This document shows, one piece after another, positions 6,298 to 14,497 of a DNA stretch of 29,976 nucleotides (within the stretch, counting starts at the first letter, position 1; every line of letters begins with the position of its first letter). Both the position numbers and the translations under genes were made by a program. Under the pieces are notes generated by a model. That model had not been told where the DNA came from. It made no database searches and saw only the letters and a program-made list of their open reading frames with translations. Origin of the DNA: a virus; IMG/VR virus record IMGVR_UViG_3300018429_000061, positions 1-29,976 of that record; one strand, written 5' to 3'.

Positions 6298-7469
6298 CAG
6301 GCCGGCGTGACGGTCGGGGTGAACGTGCCGGGCTGCGGGAGCGGCGCTACGCCGTCGAGGGTGAGGTCGACGGCATCGACGGGGTCGCCGGCCGCGGCGA
6401 TCTCGACGGACACGACGCGGTCGACGCCGGGCACCTGATCGAGTAGCGAGACTAGCTCGTTGATGTAGACCTTTGTCTGCCGGCGCAGGATCGCGGCGGC
6501 CGGCGAGAGGTAGGCGGTCAGCGCGGCCTCGGTCGCGGCCTCGACGGCGGCGGTCTCGTAGCCGGCGGCGGCGATGACCTCATAGTCGGCGTCGACCTCG
6601 GTGTAGCTGGCCGCGATGACGAAGATGAGGAAGTTGATCTCGCGGTAGGTGTCGAGGAGATCCTTGCCCTCGTCCATGACCTCTGTCGGCAACGGCTGCC
6701 CGTCCTGGTCAGCGACCGCGACCGTCAGGCAGCGCTCGACGTCGTCCTCCTCGGTGTCGGCGTTGTAGTTGTCGATCGCCCAGGCGTGCGCGATGCCGGC
6801 GATGTCGAGGACGATCGCCTCGGCGTCCTCGGGCCGGATCACGCGCGCGGCCATTAGCCGCAGCCGGCGCGCGAGGCGGTCGAGGTAGGCGTCTTGGGTC
6901 TCGCCGTCCACGCCGCCGCTGGTCACGCCGACGACGGCGATGCTCTCGACCCAGGCGAGTGCGTCGATCAGCTCGACGGTGCCGGAGAGGCCGGAGCCGC
7001 GGTCGCCCTCCTCGAGGCAGCGGAGCTGGACCGCGCCGGCCTCGGTCGTGTCCTCGCCGTTCGGGACGGTGACGTCCTCGACGACGGCGAAGCCGATCGC
7101 CTGGCCGTCGAGTGCCGTGAGCGCGACCTGTGTGCCGGCCGCGATGATGTGGCCGTCAGTGTCGCCGAGCGTCCACGTCGTGTTCGCGTAGGCCGGCGCT
7201 GGCTCCAGGGCCGGGACGCCGACAAGGGCGCCCATGCGGCGGAAGTCGGCCTCGCCCTTGCGCTGGGCGAGCCTGCGGGCGACGGACGCCTCCTGGGCGT
7301 TGTCCTCGATGATGACCGTCTCGAGGTTGCCCTCGCGCGGCTGCCATCCGGGGATCTCGGACTGCACGAAGTCGAACGAGTCTTGAGCGATCTCGGTCGG
7401 CTCGGTGGACAGCTCCTCGTCGAGCGCGTCTCCGGCTCCGAGGTCGATGTAGCCGGTCTCGTCAGCCAT
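6297..7469 (-). CDS. Baseplate J-like protein (gpJ / gp47 family)
   Basis: A 390-aa baseplate wedge protein. The N-terminus (~1-65) has the family's PGWQPREGNLETVIIEDNAQ motif. The middle includes GTQVALTALDGQAIGFAVVE and a GVTSGGVDGETQDAYLDRL segment, hallmarks of Baseplate_J proteins (gpJ of P2, gp47 of Mu, gp6 of T4). The C-terminal ~130 residues (LTAYLSPAAAILRRQTKVYI, then VDRVVSVEI) are the arm that contacts gpI. It overlaps the gp25-like gene by 8 nt and is coupled to the gpI-like gene. It forms the wedge ring that triggers sheath contraction. Length and domain order are normal. Confidence 0.9.
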   Translation of the reverse strand: MADETGYIDLGAGDALDEELSTEPTEIAQDSFDFVQSEIPGWQPREGNLETVIIEDNAQEASVARRLAQRKGEADFRRMGALVGVPALEPAPAYANTTWTLGDTDGHIIAAGTQVALTALDGQAIGFAVVEDVTVPNGEDTTEAGAVQLRCLEEGDRGSGLSGTVELIDALAWVESIAVVGVTSGGVDGETQDAYLDRLARRLRLMAARVIRPEDAEAIVLDIAGIAHAWAIDNYNADTEEDDVERCLTVAVADQDGQPLPTEVMDEGKDLLDTYREINFLIFVIAASYTEVDADYEVIAAAGYETAAVEAATEAALTAYLSPAAAILRRQTKVYINELVSLLDQVPGVDRVVSVEIAAAGDPVDAVDLTLDGVAPLPQPGTFTPTVTPA

Positions 7470-7779
7470 CGGCGGGTGCTCCCTTCAACTCGATCAGGAC
7501 ATGGCGCACCAGCTCGTCGAAGCGGTCGGGTGCCTCGGTGATGACCACCCCGGCGCGGTCCTCCCACTTCTCGACGGCGACGCGGATCTTCTCGGTGTCG
7601 ATCCGCCCCTCGGTAAACGTCGGGTCGGGGATACCGAAGTCAGGAACGGCGAGCCGGTCGCCCTTCAGGTAGCGGACGATCGTCCCGACACACGTCCAGA
7701 CGTCGTCGTCGGAGTTCTGGTCGACGACGACCGCGCGGCCGTCCTCGAATCGGAAGGGGTGTGCGAAGTGCGGGATCAC
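7462..7779 (-). CDS. Baseplate wedge protein gp25/gpW family
   Basis: A 105-aa protein of the GPW_gp25 family, which joins the first sheath ring to the baseplate wedge. The motif VPDFGIPDPTF (about 44-54) and a following helix-strand unit (IRVAVEKWEDRAGVVITEA) are characteristic. Its GTG start overlaps the TGA of the upstream gpV-like gene (GTGA), and its 3' end overlaps the gpJ-like gene. The length is usual for the family. The older 'lysozyme' annotation of gp25 does not apply, since no catalytic features are seen. Confidence 0.85.
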   Translation of the reverse strand: MIPHFAHPFRFEDGRAVVVDQNSDDDVWTCVGTIVRYLKGDRLAVPDFGIPDPTFTEGRIDTEKIRVAVEKWEDRAGVVITEAPDRFDELVRHVLIELKGAPADG

Positions 7780-9386
7780 GCTGCCCCCAATCGGGTGAAC
7801 TCGAGCGATGTCTCAGCGATCGCCGCGCCGCCGCGAACGTCCATGTTGGCGCCGAACTCGTGGACCGCCCAAAGCTCGATCTGGTCGTTGACAGCCAGCG
7901 GTAGTTGGCCGCCGAAGTTCACGATCGCGACGGCGCGCGTGTTAGCGGTCGGGCCACCCTCGGAGTAGAGGGCGCCGGTCCCGTTGAGTCGGACTGCTCC
8001 GCCTCGGTTGCCGCCAGCGTTCTGACCGAACGAGATGCGGGCGGTGATGAGGTACAGGCCCGCCTTGCGGACGACCAGGCGGTCGTTGGCGTTATCGAAA
8101 TGCGTGGCCCCGCCGGGCGCGTACTTGTCCCACGCCGTGCCGTCGAAGGTGACCTTCGTGTAGGTGTTGTTGGCGACCGACTGGTTAGACGACTTCGTCA
8201 TCTTCGCCGTGGGCCGCAGCTCGTTGGCGTTAGCCATGTCGAACACCAGCGCCGTCGTGCCGTGAGTGATCGTCCCGTTCGTCGTCAGCATCCAGAGCGT
8301 GTCGGCGTTGACGGTTCCCTCGGAGACCGAGACGATCGACCCTGACTGGAACTCCGACGCGCCGTCCGCGTCGGTAGCTCGCGCGGGTGAAGCGCCGACG
8401 ACGTAGATGCCGTTCTGCGATCCGGTGGTCTGGTCCTTGACTAGCACCCGGTCACCCGTGGCGAGAGAGACGCCGTCGAGCGTGTCGCCGTTGTTTAGCG
8501 CGGTCGAGATCGTGATGTTCGCCGTGGTCGCAGCGCGGGCGCGGTAGATGCCCTCCCCCGCTGCCCCGTTCGTCCCGTTCGCGCCTGCGGCTCCCGCCGC
8601 GCCCGTGGCGCCGAGGTCGCCGGTGCGCGAGAAGTCGAGGCGGATCGGGTCGTCATCTGACAGCGCTCCGTTGCCGGCGATCCACGTCACAGGGTTCCAT
8701 CCGCCCCATGCCCCGACGTCGGTGTAGGCGACGGCGACCTCGTAGACGTGGAAGACGGACGGGTCGACCTCGCTGCGCACGGTCACGAACCCGCGCAGCG
8801 TCGAAGTCGACGACGACCACTCCGCCAGCAGCGCGCCGACGTCGATGCCGTTGGCCTCCAGCTCGCTGAAGAAGAGGACCGTCGCGGCCGTGGGATCAGA
8901 GTCGTTGAGCCGAAGGTAGCCCGCGCCGGGGTTGGCGAGCGTCGTGTCGTCGCTGAACAGGTACGCGATGCCGGCGCTCTGACCCATCGGCCCTCCGGCG
9001 CCGGTCGCGCCCGTCGCCCCGGTAGCTCCCGTCGCCCCAGTTGCGCCCGTGGCACCTGTCGCCCCGGCCGGGCCTTCCGGTCCCTCGGGTCCAGGCGGGC
9101 CGGGCGTGCCGCTGTCAGCGCCGGGCCAGTCGGCGAGCCAGGGCTCGTCGTCCTCGGTGAAGACGACGAGGCCGACATCGCCGGCTGTCGGGTAGGTGCC
9201 GCTGCGTGCGTGCCAGCGGCAGGTGTGGGCGTGCTGGCCGTTGTCGAAGCCGGGTAGCCGGACGTTGATCTCGTCGTCGGGCGAGTCGGCGGTGTTGATG
9301 ACCTGCGCGAGCCAGCCAGCCGGCGTGGGCAGGCCGTCCTCGACCGAGGGCTGCTCGGGCGCGCTGAGTTCGTCGAGGCCGCTCAC
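7776..9386 (-). CDS. gpV-like baseplate protein fused to collagen-like repeats and a C1q-like head
   Basis: A 536-aa protein starting at the GTG that overlaps the hub stop (GTGA). Residues ~20-90 are an OB-fold-like baseplate assembly V domain (WLAQVINTADSPDDEINVRL, then PTAGDVGLVVFTEDDEPWL). Residues ~93-135 are a Gly-X-Y collagen-like run (GPPGPEGPEGPAGA followed by repeated GAT). Residues ~140-250 are a globular beta domain, and 256-279 are a second collagen-like run. Residues ~281-385 are a widespread phage fibre domain (NNGDTLDGVSLATGDRVLVK). Residues ~398-536 resemble a C1q/TNF-like jelly roll (AGLYLITARISF, AVNDQIELWAV). It sits where P2 gpV (spike) is encoded, but the architecture suggests a trimeric side fibre anchored to the hub. 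The collagen runs are certain; the OB and C1q assignments are by pattern. Confidence 0.8.
   Translation of the reverse strand: MSGLDELSAPEQPSVEDGLPTPAGWLAQVINTADSPDDEINVRLPGFDNGQHAHTCRWHARSGTYPTAGDVGLVVFTEDDEPWLADWPGADSGTPGPPGPEGPEGPAGATGATGATGATGATGATGATGAGGPMGQSAGIAYLFSDDTTLANPGAGYLRLNDSDPTAATVLFFSELEANGIDVGALLAEWSSSTSTLRGFVTVRSEVDPSVFHVYEVAVAYTDVGAWGGWNPVTWIAGNGALSDDDPIRLDFSRTGDLGATGAAGAAGANGTNGAAGEGIYRARAATTANITISTALNNGDTLDGVSLATGDRVLVKDQTTGSQNGIYVVGASPARATDADGASEFQSGSIVSVSEGTVNADTLWMLTTNGTITHGTTALVFDMANANELRPTAKMTKSSNQSVANNTYTKVTFDGTAWDKYAPGGATHFDNANDRLVVRKAGLYLITARISFGQNAGGNRGGAVRLNGTGALYSEGGPTANTRAVAIVNFGGQLPLAVNDQIELWAVHEFGANMDVRGGAAIAETSLEFTRLGAA
8565..8636 (-). repeat. Second collagen-like (Gly-X-Y) coding repeat
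   Basis: These bases encode residues ~256-279 of the gpV-like fusion (GDLGATGAAGAAGANGTNGA and a few more), about eight Gly-X-Y triplets. It is shorter than the first run and richer in Ala and Asn. The 9-nt periodicity is imperfect at the DNA level because synonymous codons vary. Confidence 0.75.
8980..9110 (-). repeat. First collagen-like (Gly-X-Y) coding repeat
   Basis: About fourteen Gly-X-Y triplets occur here, at residues ~93-135 of the gpV-like fusion. Pro-rich triplets come first (GPPGPEGPEGPAG), then a run of Gly-Ala-Thr. Thr-containing triplets are common in bacterial and phage collagens, which lack hydroxyproline. Synonymous codon variation within the run suggests selection on the protein rather than recent slippage. 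Confidence 0.85.
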
Positions 9387-11200
9387 AGGTACTCGGCCGG
9401 GTTGACGGGCACGCCCTTGCGGTGGACGCCGAAGTGGAGATGCGGGCCGGTGGAGCTGCCGGTGTTGCCCGACTTCGCGATCTGCTGGCCGCGCGAGACC
9501 TTCTGGCCGGTGCGGACGCCGATCGTCGACAGGTGGGCGTAGAAGGTCGTCAGGCCGCCGTCGTGCTGGATCTCGACGTAGTTGCCGTAGCCGCCGTTGG
9601 GGCCGGCGACGGTGACCTTGCCCGACAGCGCGGCGCGGACGGTCGTGCCCTCCGGTACGCCGATGTCGATGCCGTCGTGGTTGGTCGACCCGATCCCGCC
9701 TGGCGACGACCTGGCGCCGAAGCCGGACGTGACGGTGCCGCCGTCGATGGGGTTGAGCATCCCGTCGCCGTCGCTGCCTATCCCGCCGCGGCCCTCGCTG
9801 CGGCGGACCTCGACGGTCTCGTTCGCAGGCTCGGGCTTTTCGTCGAGCAGCGCACGGCCGCGGCGCAGGGTGATGACGGTGTCGAGGCCGAAGAGGTTGC
9901 GGCTTACGCTGACGACGAGCCAGCGGCCGTTGGCCTGCGGGCCGCATTGCTCGAGGACGACGACCGTGCCTGGCGGCGCCTGCCAGAGCTTCGCCCTGCA
10001 GGTGACGGTCGCCTCGTCGGACGTGCGGCCTACGTCGATGTCGAAGTCGATGTTGTCGACGCCGGAGCTGGCCTCGCTGAAGGTCATCCGGGGGCGTGAC
10101 CGCATCAGGTCTTCCTCGGCGACGAAGAAGAACTTGTCGCCGACGACGAACCGGCGCCAGCCGACCTCCTCGGCGAGCCGGCCGGTCGCCTTCCACGTCG
10201 ACTCCTTGCGGCCGCGCTTGAACCAATACGGCTTCTTGCGCGTGCTGCCGCTGCTGCCGCCGGCGCCTCCGTAGGCATCGACGAGCGCGACGGCCTCGTC
10301 GGCCCAACGGGTCCACGTCGACACGTTGAAGCCGGTACCGCCCCACACAGCGCGGCATATCTCCGCGGGCGTGGCGTCGGGGTTGCGGCGGGCGTACTCG
10401 AGCGCGCCCATGTCGATCGCGGCGCCCTTGAGCAGGAAGTGCTCGACTTGCGCCTCGGGGTCCATGAGGTCGGTTCCGCGAGCGAACTGAGTCTGGAGCT
10501 GCAGCATCCCCTTCGAGAGGCCGTCGCTGGAGTTCGGTGGGTTGCTGAAGCCCGTCTCGTTGATGCCGGCCATCGCGGTTGCGATGAACACGACGCGCGG
10601 CGCGTCGTGGCTCTCGCAGACGTCGAAGGCGCGCTCGGCGAGGTCGAGCTGCGAGCGGGTCGCCGGGGTCTTGCTGTGGCGGATGTAGAGCTTTGCGCCC
10701 TTGGCGATGCCGGGCGCGCGACGGTCGTCCTTGGCCTTGCGCGTCTCGCGCTGCTTGGCCTTGCCGATCTTCTGCTTGACGTGCAGCTCCGGGCAGACGA
10801 GACGGAACCGCGGCTTCTTGATCTCGTTGAGCAGCGCCTTGACGAACTCGGCGCGGGTCGCCTTGCCGCGCATCGTCTTGCGGGCGCCCTTGGCGCGCTT
10901 GAGGACCGCGACGAGGTACTGCTCGAAGACGAGGATCAGATCGTCGCCCTGCTTGCGGATCTGCGCTAGCTCCCACTTCTCGCCGAGGGCGACCATCTGC
11001 ACGCGCGACTTGAACAACGCGGAGCGCAGCAGCTCGCGATCGGAGTCGCGGATCGTCAGCTCGAGCGTCGGCGCGGCCTCGATCGTCGTCTCGACCGACC
11101 CGGCCGTCACGGCGTCGGAGACACGGGCGTCGAGCTTCTTGCCGTCGAGCTTGAACGCAGGCAGCTTGATATCGGCGCTGAGCGCCGCAGGGTCACTCAT
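9383..11200 (-). CDS. Tail hub protein with inserted transglycosylase-like domain and C-terminal M23 peptidase
   Basis: A 605-aa baseplate hub of the gpD/gp27/XkdQ type. Residues ~1-135 carry the hub beta domains (IEAAPTLELTIRDSDRELL, EKWELAQIRKQGDDLILVFE). Residues ~195-315 look like an inserted lysozyme/SLT-like domain (TAMAGINETGFSNPP with candidate catalytic E215, then GLSKGMLQLQ). Hub sequence resumes at ~365-455 (EATVTCRAKLWQAPPGTVVV, DTVITLRRGRALL). Residues ~485-605 are an M23 zinc endopeptidase with H508 and D512 (NHDGIDIG), H556, and H587/H589 (PHLHFGV). The protein would cut glycan strands and peptide crosslinks during injection. A GAAAGGAG Shine-Dalgarno precedes the ATG. The hub and M23 calls are firm; the SLT-like part is moderate. 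Confidence 0.88.
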   Translation of the reverse strand: MSDPAALSADIKLPAFKLDGKKLDARVSDAVTAGSVETTIEAAPTLELTIRDSDRELLRSALFKSRVQMVALGEKWELAQIRKQGDDLILVFEQYLVAVLKRAKGARKTMRGKATRAEFVKALLNEIKKPRFRLVCPELHVKQKIGKAKQRETRKAKDDRRAPGIAKGAKLYIRHSKTPATRSQLDLAERAFDVCESHDAPRVVFIATAMAGINETGFSNPPNSSDGLSKGMLQLQTQFARGTDLMDPEAQVEHFLLKGAAIDMGALEYARRNPDATPAEICRAVWGGTGFNVSTWTRWADEAVALVDAYGGAGGSSGSTRKKPYWFKRGRKESTWKATGRLAEEVGWRRFVVGDKFFFVAEEDLMRSRPRMTFSEASSGVDNIDFDIDVGRTSDEATVTCRAKLWQAPPGTVVVLEQCGPQANGRWLVVSVSRNLFGLDTVITLRRGRALLDEKPEPANETVEVRRSEGRGGIGSDGDGMLNPIDGGTVTSGFGARSSPGGIGSTNHDGIDIGVPEGTTVRAALSGKVTVAGPNGGYGNYVEIQHDGGLTTFYAHLSTIGVRTGQKVSRGQQIAKSGNTGSSTGPHLHFGVHRKGVPVNPAEYL

Positions 11201-11217
11201 GGGGGCGCTCCTTTCGG

Positions 11218-11844
11218 TCAGCGCTCGGGGAGCTGGATCTGCAAGTTCGTCGGCAACTTGCGACGCGGATCGCGGAGGTTGTTGAGGTCCGCGATCTCCT
11301 TCCAGCGGTCGGCCTTGCCGAGCTTGCGCGCGGCGATCTTCATCAGCGTGTCGCCGGGCCGGATGTTGTAGCGGGCGCCTGGACCGATAGGCCCCTGCTC
11401 GCGCGCGCGCTGTGATGCGGTGATGACGTCGCCCTCGACGAACTCCATCAGCGAGAGCGTGGCCGCCTGGCGGACGAGGACGCCGTCGTCGTTGCGGTAG
11501 GCGTCGCCCCAGTCGATGTCCTCGATCACCCAGACGCGGTCGGTGTGATGGACCGGGCCGGCGATCGCGACGGTCGGCGGGCGCGTGTTGCCCTTCTTGC
11601 GCGCCATGTTCTCGAGGCGGTCGAACTTCTGCTGCTGGGACGTGTCGGTGCGGAAGCCGTCGAGCAGGATCGGCAGCGCCATCCGGAGCGCGTCGCCGGC
11701 AGGCCAGTCGGTCATCGGCACCCGCTTGGGGCGCGTGACGGCCTCCCAGCCGCCGTAGCCGGTCGGCTTCGCTGGCCCCTCGCCGAGCAGCGCGACGACG
11801 ACGACACCGCGGCGGCGGTCGCGGATGCGGATCTCGGGCCTCAC
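11218..11844 (-). CDS. LysM-containing baseplate/tail protein
   Basis: A 208-aa protein between the tape measure and the hub, the position of XkdP/gp53-like LysM proteins in contractile tails. Residues ~160-205 form a LysM domain (YNIRPGDTLMKIAARKLGKA, then WKEIADLNNLRDPR, then LQIQLP). LysM here is structural, linking tube and hub, or binds peptidoglycan. The upstream part has a WVIEDIDWGDAYRNDDG strand pair typical of the family. The GTG start overlaps the tape-measure stop (GTGA). The call is strong on domain and position. Confidence 0.85.
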   Translation of the reverse strand: MRPEIRIRDRRRGVVVVALLGEGPAKPTGYGGWEAVTRPKRVPMTDWPAGDALRMALPILLDGFRTDTSQQQKFDRLENMARKKGNTRPPTVAIAGPVHHTDRVWVIEDIDWGDAYRNDDGVLVRQAATLSLMEFVEGDVITASQRAREQGPIGPGARYNIRPGDTLMKIAARKLGKADRWKEIADLNNLRDPRRKLPTNLQIQLPER

Positions 11845-14282
11845 TTCCGCGACTCCCGGCTCCGCTTGGCGACTCCGACGCTCTCTCCGACCTTGCGGCT
11901 GTCCATGTGGATGTCGGCGTGGAACACGACCGTGTCAGGTAGGCCCGCTGCCGGAGCTGCAGCGCCGCCGGCTCCGGCCATCGCGACACCGAGCGGCTGC
12001 ACCACGACGCCCTGCGGGGTGATCGTGTTTAGCTCGGGGCCGCGCTCGCCGGTGATGAACGAGCCCAAGCCGGTGACCATGCCGCCCAACGCGAGCTGGG
12101 GAATGTCCGGGGTGCCGATGCTGATGCCGCCGAACTTGCCGGGGCCGGGCGGGTCGAAGCCGGGGATCTTGAACTCGATCCCGTTCCACTTCTCGATGAC
12201 CCAGTTGAGCGCCGACTTGAACGCCGACTTGAGGCCGTCGAACGCGCCCCGTGCCGCACCGGCGAGCTTGCCGGGCAGCCCCTTCCAAAAGCCGATGAAC
12301 GACGTGACCTTGCCCTTGATGTAGTCGAAGGCGAGCCGCGCGCCGGCCTTGACGACGTTCCACGCCAGGCGGAGTACCAGGCCGATCAGCTTGCCCGCGC
12401 GGTTGATCGTCGTCAGCACGACGGCGAACCCCCACTTGACCAGGCCCCGGATGATCTGAAGCGCACCGGAGAAGATCCGCTTGACGGCGTTCCACATGCC
12501 CTTGACGTCGCCGCGGAACAGCGCGTCGAAGAAGCCGATGATGCCGGTGATGACCTTGAACGCGCCGGTGAAGACGTCCTTGATCCCGCTCCACGCGGTC
12601 TTGACGGTGTCGAGCAGGAACCGGCCGAGGAAGACCCAGACCGGACGCAGGAACTTGACGACGTTGAGCATCGCCGTGGTCATCCACTTCGCGTACTTCA
12701 TGTAGGCCGTCGCGACCCACTTCACCGCGCCCTGGATGCCGCGCGTGTTGTCGCGGACCTTCTTCGCCAGCTCGACGATCTTCGGGATCGCGACGTCGGT
12801 GATCCACTCCCACGCCTTCGGGGCCTTGTCGATCAGCCAGCCGACTGCCTTGGCCGCAGCGGCGCGCACGGCGTCCCAGGCGCCCGTGACGATCTTGCGG
12901 AATGTCGTGCTGCGCTTCCACAGCAGGACGAGGCCGACCGCGAGCGCGGCAATGCCGACGATGATCCCGATCAGCGGGAGGCTCGCAACGCCGATCGCGC
13001 CGGCCACGGCGCCCAGCGCCGTGATGAACCCGCCCACGATCCAGATCAGCGGGCCGATCACGGCGAGCAGCCCGGCGAATCCGAGGATCGCCATCTGCAG
13101 CCCAGGAGGTAGCGACTGGAACAGCGGAGCTGCCGCGTTGACGACGTCGGTCAGCGACACCGCGAGGTCGGTCAGCGGCGGCAGTAGGACGGTTCCGAGG
13201 ATGATGCCGGCCGTCTCCAGCGAGCCCTTCAGGGCCTCGATCTTCCCCTTGAGGTTGTCGTTCTTCTTCGCCGCGACGTCGCCCGCGTAGCCGGTCAGGC
13301 CGAGCTGCTTCGCCCACTTGCGCAGGCGCTTGGGGCCGGCGTCGTAGAGAGACGTCAGCGTGCGGACGCCATCGGTGCCGGCGAGCGTCGCGAGAGTCGC
13401 GGTGCGCTGCGCTGCGGTCATCCCGCCGAGCTTGCCCCGCAGCATCCCCGAAATCTGGCCCATGCTTTTCATCTCGCCGTTGGCGTTGAGGAAGTCGAGG
13501 CCGAGCTTCTTCGACAACTTGGCCTGCTTCTCGGTCGGCTTGACGAGTTGGATCAGCGCGGTCTTCAGCGACGTGCCGGCGTCCGATCCCTCGATGCCGA
13601 TCTTGCCGAGCGCGGTCAGCGCGAGCATGGTCTCGTCGAAGTTCATGCCGACCGACTTCGCGACCGACCCGGACTGGTTGAGGGCTGCCGCGAAGTCGGA
13701 GACGTTCGCCTTGGTGATGTTGGCCGCCACCGCGAGCTCGTCGGCGACCTTCATCGCGGCCTTGCCCTCGAGGCCAAACAGGTTGAGCGCCGTGGAGGTC
13801 GTGCCCGCTGCGGCGGCAAGCTCCATCTCGCCGGCCGCGGCGAGGCCGAGGGAGGCGTCGAGCCCGCCGCCGAGGATCTGGCCGGTGGTCAGCCCGGCCT
13901 TGGCGAGCTCGACCTGAGCCATCGCGGCGTCCTTGGCCGAGAAGACGGTGTCGGCGCCGGCCTTGAGCGCCTGGCCGCGGAACTTCTCGATCGCCGCGCC
14001 GCCGCCGCCGGTGACCGCCTCGAGGTTGGACATCTGCTGCTCGAAGTCGGCGGCGAGCTTGACCGACGCGAAGCCCGCGCCGAGGATCGGCAGGGTGACA
14101 AACTTGCTCATCTGCGTGCCGAAGTCCGACAGCTTCCCGCCGGTGTCGCGCAGATCCCTGCCGATCCCCTTCGCGGTGCCACGGAAGCCCTCCAGGCTCT
14201 CCTTGGACTTCTTCGCGTCGCGCTGAAAGCGCCGGGAGTCCCGTAGACGGACGCGCACGTCGATGTCTGAGGTGCGGCCCAT
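11841..14282 (-). CDS. Tail tape measure protein
   Basis: An 813-aa protein, the longest gene in the window. Residues ~1-330 are a TP901-type tape-measure core (KLAADFEQQMSNLEAVTGGG, LTALGKIGIEGSDAGTSLKT). Residues ~395-455 are strongly hydrophobic with several predicted membrane-spanning helices (GFAGLLAVIGPLIWIVGGFI), as expected for a protein ejected into the host membrane. Repetitive Trp/Lys-rich helices follow (~465-720). The C-terminus (~720-813) has Gly/Pro-rich and LALGGMVTGLGSFITGERGP sequence common at tape-measure ends. By the usual rule of ~0.15 nm per residue the tail would be ~120 nm. It follows the tail chaperone pair, the canonical order, with an AAGGGGGG ribosome-binding site. 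Confidence 0.93.
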   Translation of the reverse strand: MGRTSDIDVRVRLRDSRRFQRDAKKSKESLEGFRGTAKGIGRDLRDTGGKLSDFGTQMSKFVTLPILGAGFASVKLAADFEQQMSNLEAVTGGGGAAIEKFRGQALKAGADTVFSAKDAAMAQVELAKAGLTTGQILGGGLDASLGLAAAGEMELAAAAGTTSTALNLFGLEGKAAMKVADELAVAANITKANVSDFAAALNQSGSVAKSVGMNFDETMLALTALGKIGIEGSDAGTSLKTALIQLVKPTEKQAKLSKKLGLDFLNANGEMKSMGQISGMLRGKLGGMTAAQRTATLATLAGTDGVRTLTSLYDAGPKRLRKWAKQLGLTGYAGDVAAKKNDNLKGKIEALKGSLETAGIILGTVLLPPLTDLAVSLTDVVNAAAPLFQSLPPGLQMAILGFAGLLAVIGPLIWIVGGFITALGAVAGAIGVASLPLIGIIVGIAALAVGLVLLWKRSTTFRKIVTGAWDAVRAAAAKAVGWLIDKAPKAWEWITDVAIPKIVELAKKVRDNTRGIQGAVKWVATAYMKYAKWMTTAMLNVVKFLRPVWVFLGRFLLDTVKTAWSGIKDVFTGAFKVITGIIGFFDALFRGDVKGMWNAVKRIFSGALQIIRGLVKWGFAVVLTTINRAGKLIGLVLRLAWNVVKAGARLAFDYIKGKVTSFIGFWKGLPGKLAGAARGAFDGLKSAFKSALNWVIEKWNGIEFKIPGFDPPGPGKFGGISIGTPDIPQLALGGMVTGLGSFITGERGPELNTITPQGVVVQPLGVAMAGAGGAAAPAAGLPDTVVFHADIHMDSRKVGESVGVAKRSRESRK

Positions 14283-14287
14283 CTAGA

Positions 14288-14497
14288 TCACCCCCCTTGG
14301 GATTTGATCTGTGCGTTGGCGATCCGCACCGCGAGGTCTTGCCTCTCGTCGGCGCGGATCTTGAGGACGCGATCGACGAGCGCCTGCTGGATCAGCAGCT
14401 CGTCCGGGTCGTCGGTCGCCAAGATGGCGGCCCCGTCAAGTCCGGCCGACTGCGCGAGCGCAGCCAGCCGGACCTCGGGCCGCCTCGTTATTCCCCC
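14288..14497 (-). CDS. Tail assembly chaperone C-terminal extension read by -1 frameshift
   Basis: Open in the -1 frame relative to the upstream chaperone ORF, this segment encodes ~68 further residues. It includes DDPDELLIQQALVDRVLKIR and RQDLAVRIANAQIKSQ, a coding-quality helical sequence of the kind found in the second tail-chaperone ORF. It has no plausible start codon or Shine-Dalgarno near its beginning. A GGGGGAA tract (minus strand, 14497-14491) sits directly before the zero-frame TAA (14490-14488). A -1 slip of the Gly-GGG tRNA on it would join the frames into a ~252-aa GT-type fusion. Such fusions recruit the tape measure during tail assembly. The slip site is not a perfect XXXYYYZ heptamer, so the exact position is inferred. 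Confidence 0.7.
   Translation of the reverse strand, partial: GGITRRPEVRLAALAQSAGLDGAAILATDDPDELLIQQALVDRVLKIRADERQDLAVRIANAQIKSQGG

Noticed and set aside
7462-7779. gp25-like protein as a lysozyme
   Set aside because: The family was once named for lysozyme activity, but the sequence has baseplate wedge features and no catalytic motif.
8980-9110. Regular short repeats as a CRISPR or satellite
   Set aside because: The 9-nt periodicity is the Gly-X-Y coding pattern of a collagen-like segment. There are no spacers.
7776-10976. Single 1066-aa leftward ORF
   Set aside because: It runs through the hub gene in a wrong frame (Arg-rich nonsense). The real gene begins at the GTG at 9386, overlapping the hub stop.
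9383-11989. 868-aa leftward ORF
   Set aside because: The first ~260 codons are a shadow of the LysM gene. The hub begins at the ATG at 11200 with a good Shine-Dalgarno.
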